64,000 nucleotides of DNA from Cristatella mucedo. Its lineage: Eukaryota > Bryozoa > Phylactolaemata > Cristatellidae. The notes under the pieces were generated by a model that was given only the letters and a program-made list of their open reading frames with translations, was not told the DNA's origin and made no database searches. Below are positions 19,491 through 29,231 of the stretch, in pieces (positions within the stretch are counted from its first letter, which is position 1; each line of letters opens with the position of its first letter). Both the position numbers and the translations under genes were made by a program. Location: assembly GCA_009760855.2 (NCBI GenBank), contig WPIO01000007.1, forward strand, positions 9,243,501 to 9,307,500, given 5' to 3'.

Positions 19491-20355
19491 ATGGAAAAAG
19501 TTAGAAATGTTAATAGTAATATTTATGCTAATCTTGATGCAAATAATAATAGAATAACAAACATAGGTTTTCCTGTTAATAGTGGTGATGCTATAAGATT
19601 GGATTATGCTCTTAGTTCAAGTGCTGGTAACAATGTTATTAGTAATCCTTCAGGAGAAATAGCAAAAAGTATCAAGTCTAACTGATTTACTACCAAAGAG
19701 TGGAGCAGTAATGAAATCGCAATTGAATTGTAAAAATGTTGTTGGTACATCTGGTAATTCTGCTGATGGAACTGTTTACTCAGATCTAAGACCTTATAAA
19801 GTAATAAACTTTGGATTACAAACAAGTATGACGGCAGTGTTTCAAGGTAAAGCTATGGCAAGTATTGATATGGGAAATAAGAATATTATTAATGTGAAAG
19901 ATTCTGATGTAGCAACAAAACAATATGTTGATACTAATAAACAAGTATCATTTAGTTACTTAGGTGTGAATGGTACTTATCCAAATATATTATATCTTGA
20001 TATGTTAGGTTTAAATATTACTGCCAATGGAAGTACAGGTAATACATTTCAACCTCAACAACTTATACCTGGTAATATGCCTGTTGTTGCAGCTACTGGA
20101 AAAGTTGTCGCATATGCAACTAGTCTTAAAAAATTCTTTCCAGGAGTATTACCTAATTTTGGAATGATATCTAATATTATGTATGCAACTAATAAAACTA
20201 ATTCTTATGTAGAATTAACTAGTGATAACACTTATGGAGTAAGTGGTACAGTAGTTTTAATAATTAATATTGATGGAAAATGTAGATATTCTATCGATAA
20301 GCTTACAGTTGCTAGTGAAATTACTTTTATAGATTTTATTGTCAGTATTGTATAG
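19491..20355 (+). pseudogene. Phage tail-fibre-like repeat protein (fibre gene 2)
   Basis: N-terminal part MEKVRNVNSN with shaft repeats (N.ITNIGFPVNSGDAIRLDYA; NIINVKDSDVATKQYVD), then a beta-rich head of about 130 residues that shares its plan with the other fibre genes. A single frame change near 19680 separates the two open parts. It ends with TAG, which forms part of the TATAGAAATG start of fibre gene 3. Confidence 0.75.
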
Positions 20356-20357
20356 AA

Positions 20358-21239
20358 ATGTTAGGAAAAGGAGTAGAGGAAAAACATCAAAGAATTGTAT
20401 TAGAAAGACTGGTGATATACTCAGTGGAAATTTAAGTATGAATGGAAATCTTACAAAAAATTTAGGTGATCCTGTTGATGCTGGTGATGCAGTAAACAGA
20501 AAGTATATAGATACTAACTTTGTTACTAAGATTTCTAGATCTACTAAAAATGATGGAGATATTGATATTAATAATTTTAGAATAGTAGATCTTGCTAATC
20601 CTATAAATCCTAGTGATGCTGCAACGAAAGATTATGCTGATACTAAACTACCACTTACAGGTGGAGAAATTAGAGGAAATTTAATTGTAAATGCTGGTAT
20701 TAGAGCTAGTGGTCCTCCCGATAATGATTCTAGTGTTCCAAATAAAAGTTATATTGATACAAACTTCCTTAATGTTCATGGAGGAGCTGTTAATGGAAAC
20801 TTGGATATGATGAATAATATTATTAAAATTGAAAATGATCCTGTTAATCCTAATGATGGTGTTAACCTTGGTTATCTAAATAGAATATCTGATGGAAATG
20901 TTGCAAGAATAACATATAATGGAGTAATAAATTCAACACAATCAACAAATGTTTATGGAACAGATTATCAAGGTAAATGGAATGTTGTTATTGATGATAT
21001 TGTAGTTCCTACTAGATCTTTATTTGTAATTTCAACGATGTATGCAGCACCAAACGGATCACTAAAAATGCTAATTCCTCTTCCGCCAGCGGGAACAAAT
21101 GCTAGTGATTTACTTCAGTTATTTGGAGGTTATATTTATAGATTCAAATAATAGATTAGTAGAAGGTTCACCGATTATATCTGGACAAGATTTATTTGAT
21201 AAAACAATAACTATAACTGTTTATATAGCAATATATTAA
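20358..21239 (+). pseudogene. Phage tail-fibre-like repeat protein (fibre gene 3)
   Basis: ATG at 20358 directly after GTATAGAA; a one-base shift within the first codons leads into the long frame. Four shaft repeats of the pattern GDI.MN.N.I.NL.DPVN..DAVN..Y.DTNF are clear (for example LGDPVDAGDAVNRKYIDTNF), followed by a beta-rich head. The head is shifted once more near 21145 and ends about 21239. This repeat spacing (about 45 residues) is that of trimeric phage tail-fibre shafts. Confidence 0.75.
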
Positions 21240-21240
21240 A

Positions 21241-22440
21241 ATGCTTTCTAGAAAAGATTTACAAATGGATGGAACATTGAACTTTGATTCAAACAGAATA
21301 ATAAATGTTGGAGTAACAGTTGATTCACTAGAAGCAGTTAATAAATCATTTGCTGATAATAACTATGCAAGAAAAGATTCAAATCAACATATAACTGGTA
21401 ATTTATCTGCAAACTCAAAAAAGTATGCAAGTATATCAGACCCTGTAAATGGAAGAGATATTGCAACAAAAAATATCTTGATACAAAATTAGATAGGTAT
21501 ATGAGACCTGTAACAATGAGTGGAAACTTAAGTGTTGTAAAATTAATAATGAGAAGAAATGAACCAAATTTTAATGGTTATGGATCAAATGATTTAATTC
21601 CTTCTAAATTCCTTCATCATTTTTATTTAAAGTGTGGAAATTATCCATATATTCATAATATTATTGCTAATGCGCGTTTTATTAAATATTATGGGGATTT
21701 AACTGTACAGAGTGTGAGTAATATTGGATATCCATCACAAGCGTTTTCTTCTTCTAGAAGCGGACATTTTTTTTTAAGCAAAACTATCAGATGTTAACAT
21801 AAAAAACCAGACTACTCAAGAATACACATACAAATAAAAGATATTGATAAGTCAACGGATGAAACTATTAATGATATTGACAGTGAAACTATATATATGA
21901 CATATAATAGAGCAAATATTAATAATTCATTTTTGTTAAATGATGATAATAGAACAAGAGTAAACTATAAACTTGTAATATTAGGTATTAGTATAAGTGC
22001 AAGAAAACAATTTGATAGTGATATTATATTTTTAAAATGTAACTATAAATTTAATTCTCCAAATTTATACTCTTCTGATCTACTCAATAAAAATTATTAT
22101 AATATTGAAAATAATTATATGCTAGTATTAAGTGAATCTATGTCTAATTTACCTATTTTCAATAGAGAAAAACAATTGCTTTCAATCTTATTTATCCTGT
22201 TTTGAATTATGGAACTATTTCAAAACCAAGCGATTTGGATTATATTGAGATTTTGTTAGTTAATGGTGTAAAGTATTCACAATCATCATCAAAAGATTTT
22301 GCTGGAATTAAATATGATAGTTTAACAAGTCAATGGTTCACACCTATTGGCTACTTACTTCTACAACTGATACTATAGATGAATTACCTCCTACAACTAC
22401 AGCTGATCCTGCAGGTGATCCACTTGAAGATCCACCTTAA
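21241..22440 (+). pseudogene. Phage tail-fibre-like repeat protein (fibre gene 4)
   Basis: ATG one base after the preceding gene's stop. N-terminal repeats (RIINVGVTVDSLEAVNKSFAD; ASISDPVNGRDIATK) are followed by a larger, Asn/Tyr-rich head split over several frames (stops near 21490 and 21795, shifts near 22195 and 22360). The end at 22440 closes with a Pro/Thr/Asp-rich tail. Its head is unlike those of fibre genes 2 and 3, consistent with a different target. Confidence 0.65.
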
Positions 22441-22826
22441 ATCTTCCAATCCATAGTCTCTTTAATCAATTCTTCAGGTATATCGAAACTCTTTCCAGCA
22501 TTTATCTATCTCTTTCCTTATTTGTTTAGTTAGTTCTATTTTTTTAGAGTACGCTTCAGACTTCATACTATTTATTTTTTTTATTTTTAATTCTTCAAGG
22601 AACTCTTCAAAGATTGAACCATCTCTAACTTTAGCGAATATATTTACTATTTCTGGTTGTGAGTGATTAATTCTAAATGCCTTATATTATAATACTAGTT
22701 TTACAGCATATAACAAAGTTGATCTGATGTCTTCTATTCTACCCATTGGATAAGAACAGATTTTAAAGTTTGAATACTGTTGTCCTTTTACTTCTTCAAG
22801 ACAGTCTTTACTTCTTGTCCCAACAT
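22437..22826 (-). pseudogene. Small charged protein, frameshifted
   Basis: The ATG at 22826 lies shortly after AATATATAGAAAAGGA, supporting a real gene start. The readable frame, reached by a shift near 22815, encodes about 120 residues, helical and charged in the C-terminal half (FEEFLEELKIKKINS), with a stop near 22685. The end overlaps the convergent fibre gene 4 by 3-4 bp. No family recognised. Confidence 0.4.
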
Positions 22827-22866
22827 TCCTTTTCTATATATTGTTTTTATATTTTATTTAAATTAA

Positions 22867-23346
22867 TTAAACAACACTTGGATCGGGTTGTTCTAGTGCT
22901 GCCTCAGCTGCTTTTTGTTTTGCGCTCTTACCATCATTAATACTTGGAAGAACTGCGTAACACTCATCTTTAACAATTCCAGAGATGTCAGGTTTAATAC
23001 CAAATACACCAGATATGACTGTAGAGAGTGTTAGAAGTTGTGACGCAATCCAAGTCGTAAAACCAGCAATTTCAGTAGGGTTATCGAGAAGAGCATCAAC
23101 TTTAGATTCAACTCTTGCCTCAAGTCCTGATAAAACTTCAGAATGACCAGCACTAATAATGTTTTGTGCTTCAATATCTGCTTCATCAAGATAGAATTTC
23201 TTAACAGCGTCACCAGTAATATTTGAAACATCAGAACTGAGTAGTTGTTCATCATATGCTGTCATTCTTGACCTAACAAGATAATCAACGTAAGATTTAA
23301 GTGCTACTGCAGTAGTTGCAAGACTGGGATCAGTAACTGCTTCCAT
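22867..23346 (-). CDS. Intact 159-residue protein of unknown function
   Basis: Open frame starting after TATATAGGAA. Helical, Ala/Ser/Val-rich, with a hydrophobic stretch around residues 95-120 (TTWIASQLLTLSTVISGVFG) that could be a membrane or amphipathic segment, and a charged C-terminus. No recognised domain. Confidence 0.65.
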   Translation of the reverse strand: MEAVTDPSLATTAVALKSYVDYLVRSRMTAYDEQLLSSDVSNITGDAVKKFYLDEADIEAQNIISAGHSEVLSGLEARVESKVDALLDNPTEIAGFTTWIASQLLTLSTVISGVFGIKPDISGIVKDECYAVLPSINDGKSAKQKAAEAALEQPDPSVV

Positions 23347-23424
23347 TTCCTATATAATAATAAAAAAATTACGTGCACACAAATTTAAACAATATCAAAA
23401 ATGAATTATCGTCTTCGGTAAAAA

Positions 23425-23690
23425 CTAACTCTTAAAAATAGAATCTATCATCTCTCTACTATCTTTTATCATTTCTTTATTATCATTTATAATTTTATTA
23501 GTTTTATCTATCTCATCATAGATATCCCAATTTTAACTAATCCTTCGATGTAAGAATCAGGTAATTTACTAATATGAGAATATAAAGTGTGATTAACCAT
23601 ATCCATTTCTTCAATGTTAAACAATCCAGAACAAATACGAATTGCCATATCTTTAGCTTCTTTATAACAGAAGATTCTTGCTATAGCCAT
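23425..23690 (-). pseudogene. Small protein, paralogue of its upstream neighbour, frameshifted
   Basis: MAIARIFCYKEAKDMAIRIC resembles the start of the protein at 23729-23995 (MDISIILSCKQSREMAVKIC) in length, spacing and residues, so they are tandem duplicates. A shift near 23510 separates the 60-residue open frame from a readable C-terminal coiled tail that ends at 23425. Its ATG follows ATATATAGAAA. Confidence 0.5.
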
Positions 23691-23728
23691 TTTCTATATA
23701 TTACTTATAAATTTTGTTTAATATAAAA

Positions 23729-23995
23729 TTAATTAATTTGCACTCCTGTCTTTGTTTTTGGCTTTTTGTTTGCTTCTATAAGCATCTCATTGATCTTACT
23801 ACGACTTTCCATTAGTTTATCACATGTATCACATATTTCTATAAGAATACTAATATATGAACTATTAATACCTGGAATGAGTTTATCAAGTGAATGTTTA
23901 ACTATTCGTTGATCTTCTCCTCTTAGTTTTTGAAGGCAAATCTTTACAGCCATTTCTCTAGATTGCTTACAACTTAAAATTATTGATATATCCAT
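23729..23995 (-). CDS. Small intact protein, member of a tandem pair
   Basis: An 88-residue open frame beginning after CATATATAGAAA, helical with conserved Cys residues in positions shared with its paralogue at 23425-23690, and with a Lys-rich tail. Function unknown. Confidence 0.6.
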   Translation of the reverse strand: MDISIILSCKQSREMAVKICLQKLRGEDQRIVKHSLDKLIPGINSSYISILIEICDTCDKLMESRSKINEMLIEANKKPKTKTGVQIN

Positions 23996-24032
23996 TTTCT
24001 ATATATGAAAATAAAATTTTATTTAATTAAAA

Positions 24033-24329
24033 TTAAATCTCTTCACCTTCAGAGATATCTACCAATTCTACAAGGAATTCTTCACATGATTTAACTTCTT
24101 CTTCAGTGAGATCTTCATATTGTTTACCAAATAGAAGTTCTTCTAGATATACCTCTTCATCTGATTCAGAATCCATGTATGAGGAAGCTTCAGACTCGTA
24201 AGACTCAGATTCCATCTCTGTTTCCATTTGATAATCAGGATCATCGATTGAATCTTCTGAATACTCAGATTCACTATCAGAACTGGTAATATCAATTTCA
24301 GAAACTTGAGAATCTTCTTTGGGATCCAT
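24033..24329 (-). CDS. Intact acidic 98-residue protein
   Basis: Strongly acidic, Ser/Glu/Asp-rich low-complexity protein (SDSESEYSEDS) with a slightly less biased C-terminal helix (LTEEEVKSCEEFLVELV). It lies just downstream of the polymerase gene. Acidic tails of this kind occur in transcription regulators and histone-mimic or histone-binding proteins, but this is only a compositional remark. Confidence 0.6.
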   Translation of the reverse strand: MDPKEDSQVSEIDITSSDSESEYSEDSIDDPDYQMETEMESESYESEASSYMDSESDEEVYLEELLFGKQYEDLTEEEVKSCEEFLVELVDISEGEEI

Positions 24330-24353
24330 CCTATAATAGTGAAAATATTTTTG

Positions 24354-27300
24354 TTAATATATAATTAATTTCTCCATTGACTTGTATAGTTCTACTTCTT
24401 CTTGTATATCAACTAGTTTTTTATCATCTTCCTTTTATTTTTTATCTGCAAATCTAACTTTCTTTACTGGTACTGGTTTAGTATTTTCAACCTTCCTTTC
24501 GGCATCTATAATAATATTACAAGTTTTACAATGACCGCTACTCTTTTATCTTATAGTGACCGTAAGAGTAACTATGAATTCCACAGTCTAACCAATACTT
24601 TTTGAGTCAAATGCTGATAGTGCTTTTTTAGATTGTGTTATAGTGAAAATTTGATGGTTTCTAGATTGAAATCTTGATTGATTGCAATAAACATCATATC
24701 CAGTTTTAAGACAACCAGCATAATCAGAATGTGTCAAACACTTTTTTACTACATCTTTCTTTGTTCCTTTTGCTTTTTTAACTGCAGATTTAACTTCTAT
24801 TTCTTTATCTTTCTTGATAGCTATTTGCATTGAATAGAGTTTTGGTCTTAAGAAAATGCCCTCATAAAGTACAATTGATTTTTCAATCATAACACCTTTC
24901 TCATCTTTAATGAAATCTTTTGTTTTTGGATCTACTGAATATTTTTCACATATTTCATCTTTGAATTTCCCTAGACTTCCGTTATTAGCAGGTGTAATCT
25001 TTTCAGCTCCTTCTACTTTCCATATATCTTGATTCTTAGGATAACTAGACAAATCTAGGTAATCTAAATAATTTTCAAAGTGTCTATAAACATTATCAGT
25101 ATTTATTTGCATTACCAAAGAATCAGTGTCAGTATAAGCAAGTGTTACTTTATCATTGTAATAATCTTTTACTGTGTTATAATAGAAATCTTGCATTATT
25201 AGTTTTGAAATATCTAGAATTGTAAAACCTAAATAAATAGGCTTATCAAGGCAGATCTCTGCTTTCGTTGTTTCAATTCCAACTAAATCTCGATTAAACA
25301 ACCTTCTATCATTAAACCTTGCACTCATTACTCTTTTATCTGAAACTACAAAATCCTTATCATATTTAAGATAAAACAATTCAATGTTTACTCGTTCTCT
25401 AACATTTTCCACCGTCTTTCCAAAGAATGAATTGTTTTTGAGTTTAAATTATTTTTTTTTCAAACTCATCCTTTGCTACTTTTCTTCTTTCAATGTTATT
25501 AACTATATATCCACTCAACCATCTACTTTGTGTGAAAATCATTACTCTATGTATCTTCGTTAATACATATCCTCTTTCAATTGCAAGTTGTAGATTTCTA
25601 TAATGAATAACATATTTAACTCTAGGTTCTTGATCAACAATCAGTTTTTCAACTTTAGTTTCACAATCATCTATTTTTTCTTATCGTCCCTTAATAACGT
25701 TTTCATTTGATACTCAGAGTGTTCTTCAACGCCTACTTTTCTTCTAATTGGTAGAATAAGATAATCAGAGTAAGTGTCATGTGATTCTTCTGGACAGTGC
25801 ATATCTACTTCAAAAGCATAACCAGTTTCAGCATCTTCTTTTAATGATAGTATCTTTTTAATTGTAAACTTTTTTATTTGTTTACTATCTAAAAACTTGA
25901 AATTAGAAATTGGAAGTGGTTGTGTCATTGCTGTAGCATTTAATGAATTTGCATCGACATAAAGTAACCAGCTATTTTCCTAAGCACTATCATAATTAAA
26001 AGCCATTTCATTGTTTGCTTTGATATATCTACATGATGCTTGTGTTATTCCTCCTCTTATTGCACTTTCAAAGAAGTCAAAATGTTCAAAGTTTGTTAAT
26101 CAATTTAGTTTAACCTTTGAAAATCTCAAACCTGCAGACCAAGTTAAACCTGGTGCTGCAAGGAAATTGGCAGGATCTAAACCATCAATTTTCTTTGATA
26201 AATGTCTAAAATGTTGAAATACATCTGCAAGTAGAAGGACATCCATAGTTAGATAAATATCGCTGTAATTTCCTAATGTATCTTCAGTTTGGATCTATTT
26301 TTTCATCAATGTCCATGCTTTCTTAACACGATCATAATCTTTCTCATCTATGTTTGCATCATTTAATGTGCTATATAAACTTTTAATTGGGGGTAGTGAC
26401 TTTTCATCTAGTCTTGAAAATGAGTCTATATTCTCATAGGGCAATATACCTTTTTCTTTTAATAGATAAAATTCATTATCGTTCAACATTGAAAAGTAAT
26501 TTCTTGTTGGTTCTAATGGTTTTCCTGATTTAACAACATTATTTACAAGATCTGCTAAACAGTTTTGCAACATTTTTAAAGAGTCTTTAAAAGTAAGTGA
26601 ACCAATTTCAATGTTTATATATTTCTCCATGTTATTGGTAATAAATTTTTTATCTAGTTTTAAATCTTGAAACTCTTGTACTAATAAATGTGAATCGTAA
26701 CCTTTTAAGTTGTGAGTAAATACTGGAAGTTTAAACTTCTCAGGATTAATGCTGAGATTTAAGTTGCAAGCATTATGTGCAGCACCCCTTTACTTACCTG
26801 TTAAATGGCAATGATCTAAAACTTTATCTCCATCTAAATCAAAATCGCAAATATGACAAGCAGTTGCATTCTCAAAATCTTCTTTGTCTTCTTCCTTAAA
26901 ATTACTATAATCAAATGAAATGTATTGTATTTATCAAGAACAGGTTTCATTTCATTTTTTATTGTTTCAACTTCTTCTAACAAACTTTTTCATAAATCTC
27001 TAACATTATTTGAACCATTGAATAATTTAAATGTTCTTTGTTTTCCTTCATAATCAATAATAGTACAAGCAGATGAATAAGGAATATGCTTTTGTAAAGT
27101 ACCTTGTGGTGTTGTAGGATCTTCTTTATCTGTTTTTCTAACGCTTGTAAGTAAACATTCAAAGTCTGCATAAGCAACATAAGGACACCATAACGCTTTA
27201 GCATAATCTCTAAAATAACATTTATCTCCTTTTTTACTATCTGCACTTGGCATTCTTATTCTAGATTTACCATCATTTCCACGTTTGCAAGCATCAACAT

Positions 27301-28455
27301 GTGATTCTAGTTTATCTTTAGAGTAAAATCTACACAAACATCTTTACAAATAAGCTGTGTTCCATATAGTTTGCTACTTCTACACAAACCATTGAAGTTT
27401 TTAATAATTACATAATGAAAGTTGCTTTTATTTGGAGTGCTCTACAAAAGAAGATCCAAATGCTTCTCTTTCTCTTCATCAACTACTATAAGTGGAGTTA
27501 GAATTTTATTATCACATTCGTAAACATTAATAGTTATGTTAAATAATTCTGCTAAATGAGGAATGTCAACAACATTTAATACGTTTGAAGTATAATTCTC
27601 CTTAACGTTGAACAAATCTTCTATTCTCTTTTGATGCTGTGAATATTTCTCATGTAATACTTCTTTTAAATCGGCAATAGACTCTGGATGGTTATCTCTC
27701 CAGTGGAGAAACCTTAACACACACCATAAAGCACAAAGATTATCTGATTCATTCTTTATATTAATTGTTGATCTCTTCTTTTCTAATCCTTCTGGCATTG
27801 GTAAATAACTACCGCCAAATTTATGTCTAAAATAAGAAAACTTTGCATAAATAGTATTAATGCCAACTATAATCCAATTAGAACCTCTTTCTAACCATTC
27901 CTCTACTTTCTTTTAAAAAGATGCAAATTGCATTTTAATTATTCTATCAATATCTGAAACTCTATTTATTTTTGAATTACTTACTCCTGCCAATGGTTGG
28001 TAATTATACGCACCACTGTCTGAAACTAAAATAGGCGAAATAACAATGGTAATTTTTAAGTCACCCTTATTTTTAAGTAATTCTTTAATAACTAATTTAA
28101 GTTCTGCTCCAATCTTATCATATATTACATCAAAATCAATTACGTTCTTATCTAGTTCAATATATTCATAATCTAAGAATTTACCATCAGAAGATTTTCC
28201 TAAAAACCAACCTGTTTCCTGTATCTTCATTAGCCTCCTGTACTCTTTATCGAAAGACCATTCACTTTTAGGCTTAGTGGTTTTCTTAAAAATAGGATTA
28301 TCTAGTTTTATAGCTGTTGGTGATCGTAGAATTGTAATCAATGCATCTACACTGTCTTTTGAGAAAGGATATTTTGGAAGAAGACCTGTACGAATTTTTA
28401 CCTCTTCTCTAATACGTTTTGCATGATCGCTAAATTTTGCATCCTCCCGTTGCAT
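24354..28455 (-). pseudogene. Protein-primed family B DNA polymerase (Polinton PolB), broken
   Basis: It would replicate the element. Reading right to left: an N-terminal region (27913-28455), INIKNESDNLCALWCVLRFL (a typical Polinton PolB N-terminal block), YADFE (Exo I), an HNH-like zinc segment (CHICDFD, DHCHLTG), FTHNLKGYDSH (Exo II), YVDANSLNATAM (polymerase motif A), NNSFFGKT (motif B), YTDTDS (motif C) and a GHY.I C-terminal signature near 24560. At least five in-frame stops and four frame changes break it, several in A- or T-runs (about 25680, 25450, 24600). A Cys-pair tail (HCKTC) extends to about 24354 and may be part of this gene or a separate small one. All metal-binding Asp residues of motifs A and C are still present. 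Confidence 0.93.
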
Positions 28456-28543
28456 ACAGTTATAAAAATTTGAGACATGTATATAAAGATAGAAAAAATT
28501 TATTTAATTAAATATTTAATTAATTGCAACTACTTTTTACTCT
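28456..28543. promoter_or_regulatory. Gap between PolB start and right terminal repeat
   Basis: An AT-rich 88-bp stretch that must hold any PolB promoter outside the terminal repeat. It lacks the TATATAGAAA motif seen at most other genes, suggesting separate control of the polymerase. Confidence 0.35.
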
Positions 28544-28754
28544 TATATAGTCACATCAAGCTAAACAACTCTTAGTAGATATACAATGAATGACATGGAG
28601 AATAGGGTCTCGAGAATGACGGCAGCCATTAAATAAATCGGACGACGAGAAACGATCGAGCGACAGCGAGATTGTTTATCGGAGGATAGTTTGTTTAATT
28701 GATGACGTCATTCGATCGAACCCTAGGCTACATGCCATTCATTTTATATCTACT
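28544..28754 (-). repeat. Right terminal inverted repeat
   Basis: Reverse complement of 6736-6946 with scattered substitutions, ending ATTTTATATCTACT. The same internal inverted copy of its end lies at 28574-28591. It stops 316 bp before the WDR82 start codon. Confidence 0.95.
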
Positions 28755-28759
28755 CACGC
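28755..28759. repeat. Right target-site duplication of the Polinton
   Basis: CACGC, identical to 6731-6735. Confidence 0.85.
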
Positions 28760-29070
28760 CGAAGCAGTGGTCGAATAATGATAATAAATAATAATAATAA
28801 CAGATTAAGCGAGGCTTTATATCTCGACATTAACTCACGGATGCTCCACAAACAAACCGCATCCCGAGAACAATCACGAGACAGCGAGCCCACTTTAAGT
28901 GCAGTAAAGCGTAACCACAGAGGGGTACAAGTGGGGCGGGGCGAAGGTTAACCAATGAGAGAAGCTCATGCACATCCGGCGTAGCTTTTAGAATTGCGCC
29001 TACCGGATATACGTCTGGAATAACGCGACCATTACCGCGCCACATGCCGGTTGCATTCGCAACGAATACG
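28760..29070 (+). promoter_or_regulatory. WDR82 promoter and 5' untranslated region
   Basis: The 311 bp between the Polinton insertion and the WDR82 ATG is richer in GC and CpG than the element and must contain the proximal promoter. No TATA box is evident near the gene. A short (AAT)n run at 28780-28800 lies next to the insertion. Confidence 0.45.
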
Positions 29071-29231
29071 ATGAAGCTTACCGACCAGGTAGTTCGCTCC
29101 TTTAAAGTTGCAAAAGTCTTCCGAGAGAATACCGATCGGATTAACAGTGTAAACTTCTCGACGAATGGGGAAACATTGATAAGTAGCGGAGAAGATGACC
29201 AAATCATTATTTACGACTGCCAGAGCGGGAC
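29071..29231 (+). CDS. WDR82: WDR82 exon 1 (coding part)
   Basis: Begins [17 protein letters not shown] and ends in IIIYDCQSG, splitting a codon after two bases before GTAAGT at 29232. The start is fixed by its match to the family N-terminus; an upstream in-frame ATG at 29044 is not conserved. Confidence 0.95.

Larger units (their letters stand above)
6736..28754. mobile_element. Polinton/Maverick element, near full length, decayed
   Basis: A 22,019-bp AT-rich block is bounded by 211-bp inverted repeats that start AG and end CT, and by a 5-bp direct repeat. It carries the Polinton hallmark genes: a DDE integrase near the left end, a protein-primed PolB near the right end reading inward, and between them an FtsK/HerA-type ATPase, an adenain-type protease and capsid-type genes. 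Polintons are self-synthesising transposons and likely proviruses. Most genes carry frameshifts or stops, the capsid gene is largely deleted, and a host LINE fragment lies inside. Genes are packed tightly and overlap at several starts and stops, as in a virus. Confidence 0.95.

Noticed and set aside
8099-28455. TGA read as Trp (or other stop reassignment) in the Polinton
   Set aside because: Several premature stops are TGA at plausible Trp sites, but TAA and TAG occur as often inside conserved blocks (for example in the PolB DHCHLTG region and after GPGT), TGG is used freely, and there are many frameshifts. Ordinary decay explains it.
6736-28754. Polinton as a contaminating virus contig joined by misassembly
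   Set aside because: Both junctions show the inverted repeat ends and the same 5-bp host duplication, and a host LINE lies inside, all expected of a real insertion.
29044-29071. WDR82 translation from the upstream ATG at 29044
   Set aside because: The nine extra residues are absent from the family, whose N-terminus begins MKLT as at 29071.
28830-29207. 125-residue minus-strand frame opposite WDR82 exon 1
   Set aside because: It is antisense to a conserved exon and its promoter and has no recognisable features.
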